DNA of 64,000 bases, taken from positions 1 through 64,000 of the forward strand of contig JAHFRD010000012.1 in NCBI GenBank assembly GCA_023258975.1, read 5' to 3'. The notes beneath the pieces were generated by a model that saw only the letters and a list, made by a program, of their open reading frames with translations, was not told where the DNA came from and searched no databases. The stretch comes from Hydrogenophilales bacterium. Lineage in GTDB: Bacteria > Pseudomonadota > Gammaproteobacteria > Burkholderiales > Thiobacillaceae. Positions 57,029 to 64,000 of the stretch are shown here, in pieces (the stretch's first letter is position 1; each line of letters starts with the position of its first letter). Made by a program: the position numbers and the translations under genes.

Positions 57029-57040
57029 ACGAGTTCACGC

Positions 57041-58738
57041 ATGGATACCCTGATCCCCCCCTATGGCGGCACCCTGGTCAACCTGATCGCCGATCCGGAG
57101 CGCGCGCAAGAAATCAAGCAGGAGGCGCTTGGCCTCGATTCCATCGACTTGTCCTGGAAGCAGATCTGCGAACTGGAGTTGTTGCTCAACGGCGCCTTGT
57201 CGCCACTCACCGGCTACATGAACAAGGCCGAGATGGAATCCGTGCTGTCCGGAATGAAGCTGCCGGATGGACGTTTCTGGCCACGCCCGGTGCTGCTGGT
57301 TCTGCCGGCCAAAGCGGCGGAAAAGCTTTCCCCCGGGCAAAGTGTGGCGCTGCGCGACGGCGAGGGCTTCATGCCCGCCGTCCTGCGCATCTCCGAGGTC
57401 TGGGCGGCCGATCCGGAAAGCGAAATGCGCCTGGCGGAGGCCTCCGGCGTGCCGCTGGCGCGCTCGCAGGCGGAGCCTGGCCAGTATTACGTGGCCGGCG
57501 GGCTGGAGGGAGTCGCCCTGCCGCCCCGGCATGACTTCCTCGCCCTGCGTCTGACCCCCGCCGAGATGCGTGAACAGTTCACGCGTCTCGGCTGGCGCCG
57601 GGTCATGGCCTATCAGGCCAGCCAGCCCCTGCACCGGCCGCAGCATGAGTTCCTCCTGCGCGAAGCCCGGCGCAGCGAATCGAACCTTCTGATTCACGCG
57701 GTGGCCGGCTCCGACCCGGTCATGGAATCCGGCCATTTCGCCCTGGTGCGCGCCTGCGAGGCGCTGATGCCGCGCCTGCCGGCGGCCACCTCGATGCTGG
57801 CCTTGAACCCGATGACGCCCTGGGCGGCCGGGCCGCGCAAGACCCTGTTGAAAGCGATCATGGCGCGCAACTATGGTTGTTCGCAGCTGGTAACCGGGGG
57901 CGAAACGCCGTTGGAGGGACGGCGCCGGCGAGGCGCCGACACACCCAACCTGGACAAGGATGCCGCTTTCGCCCTGGCCCGCGCGAGTCTGGGCGTGTCC
58001 CTGGTGCCCTTCCCGCGCCTGCTCTATGTGGAAGATCGCGACGAGTGGCTGCCGGAACAGGAGATGCCGGCCGGCGCGCGTGGCCAGAGCATGAGCGGCC
58101 CGGAACTGACCCGCCGCCTGATGCGGAACCTCAAGGTGCCGGAGTGGTTCGCCTACGCGGAAGTCATCGAGGAATTGCGCAAAGCCTGGCCGCCGCGCGA
58201 TAGCCAGGGTTTCACCGTGTTCTTCACCGGCCTCTCCGGTTCCGGCAAGTCGACCGTGGCGCGCGCGCTGACCGTGCGCCTGATGGAGATGGGCGGCCGC
58301 CGCGTTTCCCTGCTGGACGGCGACATCGTGCGCAAGCATCTGTCCTCGGAGCTGGGGTTTTCCAAGGCGCACCGCGACATCAACATCCGCCGCATCGGCT
58401 TTGTCGCCAGCGAAATCAGTAAGCATGGAGGCATCGCCGTCTGCGCGCCCATCGCCCCCTACCGGCAGACCCGGCGCGACGTGCGCGCCATGATCGAGCA
58501 GTGGGGCGGTTTCATCGAAATCCACATCTCCACCTCCGTCGAGGTGTGCGAAGGGCGTGACCGCAAGGGCCTCTACGCCAAGGCGCGCGCCGGGCTGATT
58601 CCGGAATTCACCGGCGTCTCCGACCCATACGAACTCCCGGAAAACCCGGAACTCGTCATCGACACCGCGAAATACAGCGCCGACGAGGCCGTGCAGATGA
58701 TCGTCCTGAAGCTGGAACACGAAGGCTATCTGCGCTGA
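57041..58738 (+). CDS. Sulfate adenylyltransferase-like / adenylylsulfate kinase fusion
   Basis: 565 aa. Residues ~1-385 are a sulfurylase-type domain; ~390-565 are APS kinase. The kinase part is complete: FTGLSGSGKSTVARAL (~395-410), LLDGDIVRKHLSSELGFS, HGGIAVCAPIAPYRQTRRDV and GLIPEFTGVSDPYE. The sulfurylase motif QTRNPxHRAHE appears as YQASQPLHRPQHEF (~191-204) and GRDHAG as VTGGETPLEG (~284-293), so key Arg/Asn and GRDH residues are changed. It makes PAPS from APS; whether it makes APS is doubtful. Common annotation would be bifunctional Sat/CysC. Confidence 0.85.
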   Translation: MDTLIPPYGGTLVNLIADPERAQEIKQEALGLDSIDLSWKQICELELLLNGALSPLTGYMNKAEMESVLSGMKLPDGRFWPRPVLLVLPAKAAEKLSPGQSVALRDGEGFMPAVLRISEVWAADPESEMRLAEASGVPLARSQAEPGQYYVAGGLEGVALPPRHDFLALRLTPAEMREQFTRLGWRRVMAYQASQPLHRPQHEFLLREARRSESNLLIHAVAGSDPVMESGHFALVRACEALMPRLPAATSMLALNPMTPWAAGPRKTLLKAIMARNYGCSQLVTGGETPLEGRRRRGADTPNLDKDAAFALARASLGVSLVPFPRLLYVEDRDEWLPEQEMPAGARGQSMSGPELTRRLMRNLKVPEWFAYAEVIEELRKAWPPRDSQGFTVFFTGLSGSGKSTVARALTVRLMEMGGRRVSLLDGDIVRKHLSSELGFSKAHRDINIRRIGFVASEISKHGGIAVCAPIAPYRQTRRDVRAMIEQWGGFIEIHISTSVEVCEGRDRKGLYAKARAGLIPEFTGVSDPYELPENPELVIDTAKYSADEAVQMIVLKLEHEGYLR

Positions 58739-58753
58739 CCGAACCGAAATCAC

Positions 58754-60115
58754 ATGCACCTCCATATCCTCGGCATCTGCGGCACCTTCATGGGCGGCAT
58801 CGCGGTCATCGCGCGCCAGGCCGGCCACACCGTCACCGGCTGCGATGCCAATGTCTATCCGCCCATGAGCACGCAACTGGAGGCCCAGGGCATCCGCCTG
58901 ATCGAAGGCTTCGGTGTCGAGCAACTGGCCCTGGAGCCGGACATCTGGGTGGTCGGCAACGTGGTCGCGCGCGGCAAACAGCCGCTCATGGAAGAAATCC
59001 TCAATCGCGGCCTGCCCTATATCTCCGGGCCGCAATGGCTGGCGGAAAACGTGCTGAAAAGCAAATGGGTACTGGCCGCTGCCGGCACCCACGGCAAGAC
59101 CACGACCGCCTCGATGCTGGCCTGGATACTGGAAGACTGCGGCCTCTCGCCCGGCTATCTGATCGGCGGCGTGCCGATGAATTTCGGCGTTTCCGCGCGT
59201 CTGGCCGGAGAGTCGCTTCCCGACTCGCCCTTTTTCGTGATCGAGGCGGACGAGTACGACACCGCCTTCTTCGACAAGCGTTCCAAGTTCGTGCATTACC
59301 GGCCGCGCACGGCCATCCTCAACAACCTGGAATACGACCACGCCGACATCTTCCCCGATCTGGCCGCCATCGAAACCCAGTTCCACCATTTGACGCGCAC
59401 CGTGCCGGGCAACGGCCTGATCGTCGCCAACGGCCGCGAGGAAAGCCTGGATCGGGTCATCCGACGCGGCTGCTGGACGCCGGTGGAACCATTCGGCGTC
59501 GAGGCCGGCTGGCACGCGCGAGTCCTCACCGACGCCGCTTTCGACGTCTATCTCGGCGACGCCCTCCAGGGCCGCGTCACATGGTCGCTGCAAGGCGAAC
59601 ACAACCGCATGAACGCGCTCGCCGCCATCGCCGCCGCGCGCCATGCCGGGGTGCCGAGCAAGGACGCCTGTGCCGCCCTCGGCCGCTTCGAGAATGTGAA
59701 ACGGCGCATGGAGTTGCGCGGTGAACGCAACGGCGTCAAGGTTTTCGACGATTTCGCCCACCACCCCACCGCGATTCGCCTCACCCTGGCCGGCCTGCGC
59801 GCGACGGTCGGCGCGGCGCGCATCCTGGCGGTGCTGGAGCCGCGTTCCAACACCATGAAGCTGGGTGTGATGAAGGCCGCGCTCGCGGACAGCCTGAAAG
59901 ACGCCGACCGCGTCTTCTGCTACAGCGGCGGCATCGACTGGGACGTGGCCGGCGCCCTCGCTCCCCTGGGCGAGCGGGCCGCCATCCACGCCGATCTGGA
60001 TGAACTGGTGGAAGCCATCGCCGGCGTGGCGCGGCCTGGAGACCAGGTGCTGGTGATGAGCAACGGCGGCTTCGGCGGCATCCACGAGCGCTTGTTGCGG
60101 AGGCTGGAGGGATGA
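58754..60115 (+). CDS. mpl: UDP-N-acetylmuramate:L-Ala-gamma-D-Glu-meso-Dap ligase
   Basis: 453 aa Mur ligase. MHLHILGICGTFMGGIAVIA (Rossmann start), ATP loop AAAGTHGKTTTASMLAWIL, VIEADEYDTAFFDKRSKFVHY, ILNNLEYDHADIFPD, and the C-terminal DFAHHPTAIRLTLAGLR are diagnostic of Mpl rather than MurC. Reuses recycled tripeptide. Fifteen bp after the sulfurylase gene. Confidence 0.96.
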   Translation: MHLHILGICGTFMGGIAVIARQAGHTVTGCDANVYPPMSTQLEAQGIRLIEGFGVEQLALEPDIWVVGNVVARGKQPLMEEILNRGLPYISGPQWLAENVLKSKWVLAAAGTHGKTTTASMLAWILEDCGLSPGYLIGGVPMNFGVSARLAGESLPDSPFFVIEADEYDTAFFDKRSKFVHYRPRTAILNNLEYDHADIFPDLAAIETQFHHLTRTVPGNGLIVANGREESLDRVIRRGCWTPVEPFGVEAGWHARVLTDAAFDVYLGDALQGRVTWSLQGEHNRMNALAAIAAARHAGVPSKDACAALGRFENVKRRMELRGERNGVKVFDDFAHHPTAIRLTLAGLRATVGAARILAVLEPRSNTMKLGVMKAALADSLKDADRVFCYSGGIDWDVAGALAPLGERAAIHADLDELVEAIAGVARPGDQVLVMSNGGFGGIHERLLRRLEG

Positions 60116-60133
60116 GCCTGGATACCTTTTCTG

Positions 60134-60207
60134 CCGTGGGAGCGGGCTTGCCCGCGACAGGCGACGCCATTTACGGCGTCATTTCGCGGGCAAGCCCGCT
60201 CCCACGG
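60134..60207. repeat. REPIN-like palindrome, copy 2
   Basis: Perfect 24-bp inverted arms, CCGTGGGAGCGGGCTTGCCC-GCGA at 60134-60157 and its exact complement at 60184-60207, around an inner GACGCC / GGCGTC stem. The arm core GGAGCGGGCTTGC is shared with 42489-42551. Lies between mpl and the mla-type operon. Confidence 0.9.
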
Positions 60208-60229
60208 AAATCGGTCTCGCGCTAACGCC

Positions 60230-61369
60230 ATGCCCAACCCCGCGCCGCCCGAAACCTGTTGCCGCCTGGAAACCGGCGCCGAGGGGCAGGTGCTGCGCCT
60301 GAGCGGCGAGTGGACCCTGGCGCGGCTGGCGGAATTGCAAACCGGTCTGAACACGCTGGGCATCGACGCGCGGCAGCCGCTGCGGCTCCACGCCAGCGGC
60401 CTGGGCATCCTGGACAGCGCCGGGGCGAACCATCTAATCAGCCATCTCGACCGCCTGGGAATTCCCTTTCCGCGATTGCATCTGTCCGGTTTCAGTGCGC
60501 AGGAACTCGCTCTCCTCAAACTGGTGGCCGGGCGGCGCGGCGGGGTGGTCGAGCGTTCGCGGCGGCGCGGGCGGCGGGGTCTGACCCAGGTGGTCGGCTG
60601 GCATGCCTGGGAAATCGCGCGCGGTACCCGCGCGGGGTTGGCCTTCATCGGCCAGACCAGCCAGGCGCTGGGCGACTTGTTGCGGCGGCCCGGCCTGATG
60701 CGGGGCCGCGAACTGTTCGTGCAACTGGAGATGGTCGGCCTGCGCGCCATCCCCATCGTCATGTTGATGAGCTACCTGATCGGCGTCGTGTTCGCCTATC
60801 TGCTGGGCATCCAGATGCAGAAATTCAGCGCCAACCATCTGGTGGTGGATGGCGTCGGCATCGGCATCGCCCGCGAGATGGCCCCCCTGATTACCGCCGT
60901 GCTGATGGCCGGCCGTTCCGGCGCCGCCTTCACCGCGCACCTGGGCGCGATGAAGGTGAACCAGGAAATCGACGCCATCGTCACCCTCGGCCTGTCGCCG
61001 TTCCAGGTGCTGGTGCTGCCGCGCCTGTTTGCCATCGTTTTGATGCTGCCCTTGCTCACCTTTGTCGCGGATGTCGCCGGCATGATCGGCGCCGCCCACG
61101 TCGCCGCCTGGAACCTGGGCATCCCCGCCGCCAGTTTCTACGATCGCCTGCAGACGGTGCTGCCCTTGAACACCGTGTTGTTCGGCCTCGGGAAAACGCC
61201 GGTCTTCGCCGCCGCCATCGCCTTGATCGCCTGCCACAGCGGCTTCACGGTGCAGCGCGACGCGCGCAGCGTCGGCCTGCACACCACCTCCACCGTGGTA
61301 CGCAGCATCGTCGCCGTGATCCTGATCAATGCCGCCTTCGCCGTGGCGTATCCGGAAATCGAGCCGTGA
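60230..61369 (+). CDS. STAS-MlaE-type ABC permease
   Basis: 379 aa. An N-terminal STAS-like region (~10-110: LRLSGEWTLARLAEL, LDSAGANHLISHLD) is fused to an MlaE permease: ELFVQLEMVGLRAIPIVMLM, GVGIGIAREMAPLITAVLMA, GRSGAAFTAHLGAMKVNQEIDA and a C-terminal LIACHSGFTVQRDARSVG. Part of an MCE transport system moving phospholipids across the envelope. The STAS part replaces a separate MlaB. The next gene overlaps it as GTGA. Confidence 0.9.
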   Translation: MPNPAPPETCCRLETGAEGQVLRLSGEWTLARLAELQTGLNTLGIDARQPLRLHASGLGILDSAGANHLISHLDRLGIPFPRLHLSGFSAQELALLKLVAGRRGGVVERSRRRGRRGLTQVVGWHAWEIARGTRAGLAFIGQTSQALGDLLRRPGLMRGRELFVQLEMVGLRAIPIVMLMSYLIGVVFAYLLGIQMQKFSANHLVVDGVGIGIAREMAPLITAVLMAGRSGAAFTAHLGAMKVNQEIDAIVTLGLSPFQVLVLPRLFAIVLMLPLLTFVADVAGMIGAAHVAAWNLGIPAASFYDRLQTVLPLNTVLFGLGKTPVFAAAIALIACHSGFTVQRDARSVGLHTTSTVVRSIVAVILINAAFAVAYPEIEP

Positions 61370-62121
61370 AAGACACCGCATCCGTGGTCGACGTCGTGGG
61401 GCTACGCACCCAATTGGCCGGGCACTGGGTGCATGACGGGGTTTCCTTCGCGTTGCGGCCGGGTGAAGTCACCGCCCTGATCGGCGGCAGCGGCACCGGC
61501 AAGACCGTGCTGCTGAATCAACTGGTCGGATTGCTCAAGCCCAGCGGCGGCCAGGTCAAGCTGTTCGGCCAGGATCTGGCGAAGTTGAGCGCCGGCGAAT
61601 TGCGGCGGCTGCGCCGCCGCTTCGGCCTCCTGTTCCAGGACGGCGCCTTGTTCTCGGCCATGCGCGTGGCGGAAAACGTGGCCACGCCGCTGCGCGAACA
61701 CATGCCCTGGTTGCCGGCGCGCCTGCGCGACGAAGTGGTCGACCTCAAGCTCGCGCTGGCCGGCCTGCCGCCGGACGCCGCCGGCAAGATGCCCAGCGAG
61801 CTTTCCGGCGGCATGCGCAAACGCGCGGCCCTGGCGCGCGCCCTGGCGCTGGAGCCGGATCTGCTGCTGCTCGACGAACCCACCTCCGGCCTCGATCCGA
61901 TCAGCGCGCGCGAATTCGACCGCACCCTGCGCGTCCTGGTGGACAGTTTGCGGCTCACCGTGCTGTTCACCACGCATGATCTGGAAAGCCTGTGGGGGCT
62001 GGCGGATCGGGTCATCGTGCTGTTCGAGGGTAAAGTGATCGCGGATGGCCCGGCACGGGAAGTGGCGCAACTCCCGCATGAGTGGATACGCTCTTATTTC
62101 GACACACGGACCGTGGAGTAA
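61366..62121 (+). CDS. MlaF-type ABC ATPase
   Basis: 251 aa from a GTG that overlaps the permease stop. Walker A LIGGSGTGKTVLLNQL, Q-loop GLLFQDGALFSAM, signature SELSGGMRKRAALARAL, Walker B LLLLDEPTSGLDP, H-loop FTTHDLESLWG. Powers the MlaE-type permease. Confidence 0.93.
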   Translation: MKDTASVVDVVGLRTQLAGHWVHDGVSFALRPGEVTALIGGSGTGKTVLLNQLVGLLKPSGGQVKLFGQDLAKLSAGELRRLRRRFGLLFQDGALFSAMRVAENVATPLREHMPWLPARLRDEVVDLKLALAGLPPDAAGKMPSELSGGMRKRAALARALALEPDLLLLDEPTSGLDPISAREFDRTLRVLVDSLRLTVLFTTHDLESLWGLADRVIVLFEGKVIADGPAREVAQLPHEWIRSYFDTRTVE

Positions 62122-62123
62122 AC

Positions 62124-63092
62124 ATGGAATCCGAAGCACGTTATGCCTGGATCGGCGGCACCCTGATCGCCCTGTTTCTGAGCCTGGCCACCGGTGTTTA
62201 CTGGCTGTCCGGCGCCAAGAACAGCCTGCCCGGCACGCGCTACACCGTGTACTTCCAGAAGCAGTCGCTGGAAGGCCTGCAGATCGGCAGCGAGGTGCGC
62301 ATGCGCGGCATCAAGGTGGGCCGCGTGGCGGATTACCGCATCCTGCCGGACACCACGCGCGGCGTGCGCGTACTGCTGGAAGTGGATGCGCGCATCCCGG
62401 TGCTGGAAAGCGCGCAAGCCACGGTCAACCGCAAGCTGGTGACCGGCATCGCCGGAGTCGACCTGGTGAATGCACGGGCCAGCGGCGCCCCCCTGACGCG
62501 GCTGCTCCCCGGCGAGCGCTACCCGGTGATCGCGGAAGGCGTGCCGGAAATGACTCGCATGACCAGCGTGCTGGAAGACCTGGGCAACAACGGCAGCGAG
62601 GCGCTGCAACGCATCAACCGCCTGCTCTCGGAAAACAACCAGCGCGCCATCAGCGGCACCCTGGCGAATACCCGGGTGCTGACCGGGCAACTGGCGGAAG
62701 CCGCTCCGGCGCTGCGCGAAACATTGGAGCAATCGCGGCGCGCGATGATGCGCCTGGAACAGGTGGGGGTGGCGGCAGAGACGACCCTGGTGGCCACCGG
62801 TCGCCAGATCGACAGCCTGGCGGCGCAGTCGCGCGACACCCTGAGCGCGGCGCGTGACACCCTGCATACCGCCAACGCGGCTCTGGAGCAGACCCGGACG
62901 GAAATCGGCGCCCTCAGCCTGAGCCTGCGCCTCACCGCCGATCTCGCCAGCCAGGATTTGCAGGCCACCAGCAAGGTGCTGCGCGACAGCGGCCGCGCCA
63001 TGCAGCAATCCGCGCGCGCGCTGGGCGAACCGGAGCGTATCCTGTTCGGTTCGCCGCAAGGCGCCCTGGGGCCGGGGGAGGAACGCCAATGA
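62124..63092 (+). CDS. MCE-domain (MlaD/PqiB-like) protein
   Basis: 322 aa. One N-terminal TM helix (IGGTLIALFLSLATGVYWLSG) then the MCE domain (YTVYFQKQSLEGLQIGSEVRMRGIKVGRV ... LVTGIAGVDLV) and a long C-terminal coiled coil (~190-300, RETLEQSRRAMMRLEQVG). It forms the periplasmic lipid-binding ring or tunnel. Two bp after the ATPase gene. Confidence 0.92.
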   Translation: MESEARYAWIGGTLIALFLSLATGVYWLSGAKNSLPGTRYTVYFQKQSLEGLQIGSEVRMRGIKVGRVADYRILPDTTRGVRVLLEVDARIPVLESAQATVNRKLVTGIAGVDLVNARASGAPLTRLLPGERYPVIAEGVPEMTRMTSVLEDLGNNGSEALQRINRLLSENNQRAISGTLANTRVLTGQLAEAAPALRETLEQSRRAMMRLEQVGVAAETTLVATGRQIDSLAAQSRDTLSAARDTLHTANAALEQTRTEIGALSLSLRLTADLASQDLQATSKVLRDSGRAMQQSARALGEPERILFGSPQGALGPGEERQ

Positions 63093-63682
63093 AATCTCGC
63101 CTCATCCTCTTGAGCCTGCTGTTGCTCACCGCGTGCGGCATGTCCGGGCCGCGCCAAGCCGCCACCTGGTATGTGCTGGAAGACCTGGGTGCGGCGAGCG
63201 GCGGCGCAAAATCGGTCTGGCCGGGCACGCTGTTGGTGCGGGAAACCGACGCGCCGACCTTCTATCAGAGCAGCGCGATGGCCTTCAGCCGCGAGCCGGG
63301 CACGCGCGGGCACTACCAATACGCGCGCCAGGCCGAGCTGCCGGCGCCGCGCATCGCGCAGTTGATCCGGCAGCGCCTGGAGCAGTCCGCCCTGTTCACG
63401 GCGGTTGCTCCGCTGGGTTCGGGGATCGAGGGCGCCTATCAGCTCAACACCCGCCTGCTCGACTTCTACCATGACGCCGCGCGGGCGCCGGGCGAGGTGA
63501 AACTGCTGCTGGAAGTCGAACTGGTGCGCCGCGGCGATGCCCACCTGCTCGCCCGCGCGCGCATCGAGGCGAGCGCCCCGGCGCCCAGCCACGACGCGCG
63601 CGGCGCCGCGCGTGCAGCCAATGCCGCGCTCACCCAGGCGCTGGATCGACTCACCGCGTGGTTGGCGGGTTTGCCGAGGTAG
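63089..63682 (+). CDS. ABC-type transport auxiliary lipoprotein (PqiC-like)
   Basis: 197 aa. The signal with lipobox LLTACGMSG (Cys16) and the domain WYVLEDLGAASGG ... RYQYARQAELPAPRIAQLI-like region (here HYQYARQAELPAPRIAQLI) match the outer-membrane lipoproteins paired with MCE systems. Overlaps the MCE gene stop by 4 nt (ATGA). Confidence 0.85.
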   Translation: MKSRLILLSLLLLTACGMSGPRQAATWYVLEDLGAASGGAKSVWPGTLLVRETDAPTFYQSSAMAFSREPGTRGHYQYARQAELPAPRIAQLIRQRLEQSALFTAVAPLGSGIEGAYQLNTRLLDFYHDAARAPGEVKLLLEVELVRRGDAHLLARARIEASAPAPSHDARGAARAANAALTQALDRLTAWLAGLPR

Positions 63683-63706
63683 GAGGCCCGCGAGCGGGCC
63701 TCCTAC
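63679..63706 (+). terminator. Terminator of the mla-type operon
   Basis: Perfect 12-bp stem GTAGGAGGCCCG / CGGGCCTCCTAC with a 4-nt loop, followed by TTTG. It overlaps the lipoprotein stop codon. Confidence 0.7.
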
Positions 63707-63748
63707 TTTGTTCGCGAGCCGAAGCGGGAAGCCCGTTAAAATGCGCGG

Positions 63749-64000
63749 ATGCTGATCTATATCCACGGTTTCAACAGTTCCTCCCAGTCCGGCAAGGCGC
63801 GCGACCTCATTTCCTGGATGGCTGAACGCGGTCTCGGTGAGTCCTGCGTCTGTCCCGATCTGCCGGAACGCCCCGCCGCCGCCATCGCTCTGCTGGAAGA
63901 TATGATCGCTCGCAGCGTCGGCCCGGCCAAGTTGATCGGCAGTTCCCTGGGCGGCTTCTACACCACCTATCTCGCGGAGAAGCATGGCCTGAAAGCCGTG
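63749..64000 (+). CDS. YqiA/UPF0227-type esterase, partial
   Basis: The first 84 codons run off the window. MLIYIHGFNSSSQSGKARDL (HGF oxyanion region) and LIGSSLGGFYTTYLAEKHGL (nucleophile elbow GSSLGG) match the YqiA-like small alpha/beta hydrolases. The ATG at 63749 follows GCCCGTTAAAATGCGCGG with no strong ribosome-binding site. Confidence 0.85.
   Translation, partial: MLIYIHGFNSSSQSGKARDLISWMAERGLGESCVCPDLPERPAAAIALLEDMIARSVGPAKLIGSSLGGFYTTYLAEKHGLKAV

Noticed and set aside
57035..60085. 1016-codon open frame on the minus strand
   Set aside because: It is antisense to the sulfurylase/APS-kinase and mpl genes; the translation is low-complexity His/Gly/Ala-rich, a GC-rich shadow.

Overview
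The window is GC-rich, densely coded chromosomal DNA. Its gene content suggests a betaproteobacterium with a sulfur-oxidising or otherwise sulfur-active lifestyle, near the Thiobacillus/Nitrosomonadales type: trxA next to rho, a bifunctional sulfurylase/APS-kinase protein, a periplasmic rhodanese with paired DUF302 proteins, exosortase/PEP-CTERM proteins, VanZ proteins, an Mla-type lipid transporter and mpl. This assignment is inference from gene content; no rRNA or tRNA gene is visible.

Region by region. 0-3 kb (minus strand): a NodI-like ABC ATPase gene broken by a 1-nt frameshift, an alpha/beta hydrolase, then a tightly overlapping trio (CopD-like membrane protein, MazG-like pyrophosphohydrolase, thioredoxin-like [2Fe-2S] ferredoxin). 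3-7.2 kb: glmU and glmS (UDP-GlcNAc synthesis) and an orphan ParA-like ATPase. 7.2-8.2 kb: the 3' half only of a groEL gene with its terminator. 8.3-19 kb: a defence-type accessory island. It holds wreckage of a DNA phosphorothioation locus (an SBD-HNH nuclease gene split by an in-frame stop, a dndD 3' fragment, and a dndE-like gene joined out of frame to the tail of an FtsK-like translocase), an apparently intact RHH/PIN toxin-antitoxin pair, an intact four-gene run of envelope hydrolases (amidase, class 3 lipase, membrane-anchored patatin, 977-aa multi-TM protein), and the C-terminal scrap of a type III restriction-like helicase.

19-26.8 kb: corA, ygfZ, a secreted Pro/Gln repeat protein, two DUF302 paralogues and a rhodanese (with a decayed second rhodanese copy between the paralogues), then dolP-diaA-yraN divergent from rsmI, as in the enterobacterial yra cluster but without lpoA. 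26.8-35.7 kb: housekeeping genes (rsmI, pyrC, argS, SPOR protein, dsbA, fdxA, trxA, rho) with one REP-associated transposase. 35.8-37 kb: a polyamine-type ABC ATPase gene cut off by a degenerate ISL3 transposase gene. 37-47.3 kb: trxC, lipB, an asparagine-synthetase homologue lacking the glutaminase cysteine, a DUF4124/glutaredoxin protein, hda, a MurG-like glycosyltransferase, two small hypotheticals, secA, a dciA-like gene and aroK.

47.4-56 kb: an envelope/exopolysaccharide region with two VanZ proteins, an exosortase-A-type O-glycosylation ligase, two PEP-CTERM proteins behind a textbook sigma-54 promoter, and a VanZ/O-antigen-ligase fusion. 56-64 kb: a DHH phosphoesterase, the sulfurylase/APS kinase, mpl, a four-gene mla/pqi-type operon (permease, ATPase, MCE protein, lipoprotein) and the start of a YqiA-like esterase.

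Intergenic DNA carries two dispersed repeat families: REPIN-like long palindromes (42.5 and 60.15 kb), probably linked to the RAYT gene at 28.75 kb, and a composite element containing a GGACGGTATCCTT core and/or GCCGGC(A)AGGAT.GCCGGC hairpins, some of which serve as terminators. The best candidates for new biology are the amidase-lipase-patatin-membrane protein operon and the VanZ-ligase fusion next to sigma-54-driven PEP-CTERM genes.
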